Positions 13,939 through 14,369 of a stretch of 14,369 nt of DNA are shown here, piece by piece. A model generated the notes under the pieces. That model searched no databases. It was not told where the DNA came from and saw nothing but the letters and a program-made list of their open reading frames with translations. Made by a program: the position numbers and the translations under genes. Position 1 is the stretch's first letter; every line of letters starts with the position of its first letter. Source of the stretch: Ruminococcus sp. (GTDB lineage Bacteria; Bacillota; Clostridia; Oscillospirales; Ruminococcaceae); the NCBI GenBank assembly GCA_024697705.1, contig JAILFF010000066.1, forward strand, positions 1 to 14,369, given 5' to 3'.

Positions 13939-14369
13939 TTACTGCTGATCGATTTCCTTTACCGAAAACTGCGATTCGATCACGATCTTTCCGCCGTCCG
14001 AAAGCTCCGCGACAAGCCCGCCGCTTTCGGAAATGCCGACGGCTGTGGCTGAGCGTCCGTCCGAAAGGCATATCCTCTTCCCTGTTAGATACGAGCGCCT
14101 GCGGTATTCGTCAAGCGTGTTTTCCCACGAAAGAGCCGTCTGCTTTTCAAACGTGCAAAGCAGCTCCGCCGCGAATCTTTCTCTGAAAAGCGGCGGCAGA
14201 ACACCGTCCGACGGAAAAAGCGCCGCCGCACGGTCTTTTATTTCCGCAGGAAATCCGCTCTGCGGCTCGGTGATGTTTACCCCGATCCCCACGACCGCCC
14301 ACGCGGTCTTCTCTCCTATAATGGACGATTCGGTAAGTATTCCGCAGACCTTTTTCCCGCCGATATATA
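13939..14369 (-). CDS. birA: Biotin--[acetyl-CoA-carboxylase] ligase, C-terminal part
   Basis: The window edge cuts this gene, leaving its last 142 or so residues. Near the edge the frame reads IGGKKVCGILTES, the biotinyl-lysine binding core of BirA-type ligases, followed by AWAVVGIGVNI, the conserved GxGxN strand. The remainder includes a helical part ending in LDEYRRRSYLTGKRI and a small SH3-like C-terminal domain (AVGISESGGLVAEL). The enzyme activates biotin as biotinyl-AMP and attaches it to carboxylase carrier proteins. Whether the N-terminal DNA-binding repressor domain is present cannot be seen. The stop is TAA at 13939-13941. A weak CAGCA/TGCTG hairpin begins within the last codons but is followed by A residues, so it is not a convincing terminator. 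Confidence 0.93.
   Translation of the reverse strand, partial: YIGGKKVCGILTESSIIGEKTAWAVVGIGVNITEPQSGFPAEIKDRAAALFPSDGVLPPLFRERFAAELLCTFEKQTALSWENTLDEYRRRSYLTGKRICLSDGRSATAVGISESGGLVAELSDGGKIVIESQFSVKEIDQQ

Overview
The window looks like chromosome from a low-to-mid GC Gram-positive anaerobe, most likely a clostridial gut or rumen bacterium of the Ruminococcus/Oscillospiraceae type. This is an inference from Shine-Dalgarno sites of the GGAGG type, consensus sigma-A promoters, a CCA-encoding tRNA-Leu, a class I dihydroorotase with a long-form orotidine decarboxylase, a ROK glucokinase, a PepV dipeptidase, and a secreted FN3-plus-beta-lactamase-fold protein. No species can be named from sequence alone.

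Left end (1-1594), an accessory junction. The plus strand carries the C-terminal part of a large serine recombinase (2-907). It is followed at once by a 41-codon C-terminal stub of a tyrosine recombinase (964-1089). The stub's stop codon lies 21 bases from the 3' end of a complete minus-strand tRNA-Leu(CAA) (1111-1197). About 230 bases upstream of that tRNA is the 5' half of a second tRNA-Leu(CAA) (1426-1468), which stops right after the anticodon stem. It sits under a perfect consensus promoter (1484-1512). The simplest reading is repeated mobile-element insertion at a tRNA-Leu locus, with one element nested in the integrase gene of another.

Centre (1595-8823), a probable seven-gene minus-strand operon. 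It runs glk, a Pro/Gly/Tyr-rich protein, a paralogue of that protein's C-terminal domain, ilvD, a small membrane-anchored protein, pyrC and pyrF. A consensus promoter (8830-8858) and a leader of about 236 nt precede it, and a strong intrinsic terminator (1552-1584) ends it. Gene gaps are 4 to 47 bases. The known members cover glucose phosphorylation, branched-chain amino acid synthesis and pyrimidine synthesis.

Right (8940-14369), minus-strand housekeeping genes in several units. A PepV-like dipeptidase and a YkuE-like metallophosphoesterase share a promoter; the latter probably starts at CTG. Upstream of them lie an Mrp/NBP35-type Fe-S carrier ATPase with its own terminator, a secreted protein with two FN3-like domains and a class A beta-lactamase-type serine hydrolase domain, and the C-terminal part of a BirA biotin ligase cut by the window edge.

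Four promoters here have TTGACA, a 17-base spacer and a TG-extended -10, three of them with a perfect TATAAT. No CRISPR array, rRNA or defence cassette is visible. The most unusual parts are the nested tRNA-Leu junction with its half tRNA, and the paralogous pair of unrecognised proteins upstream of ilvD.
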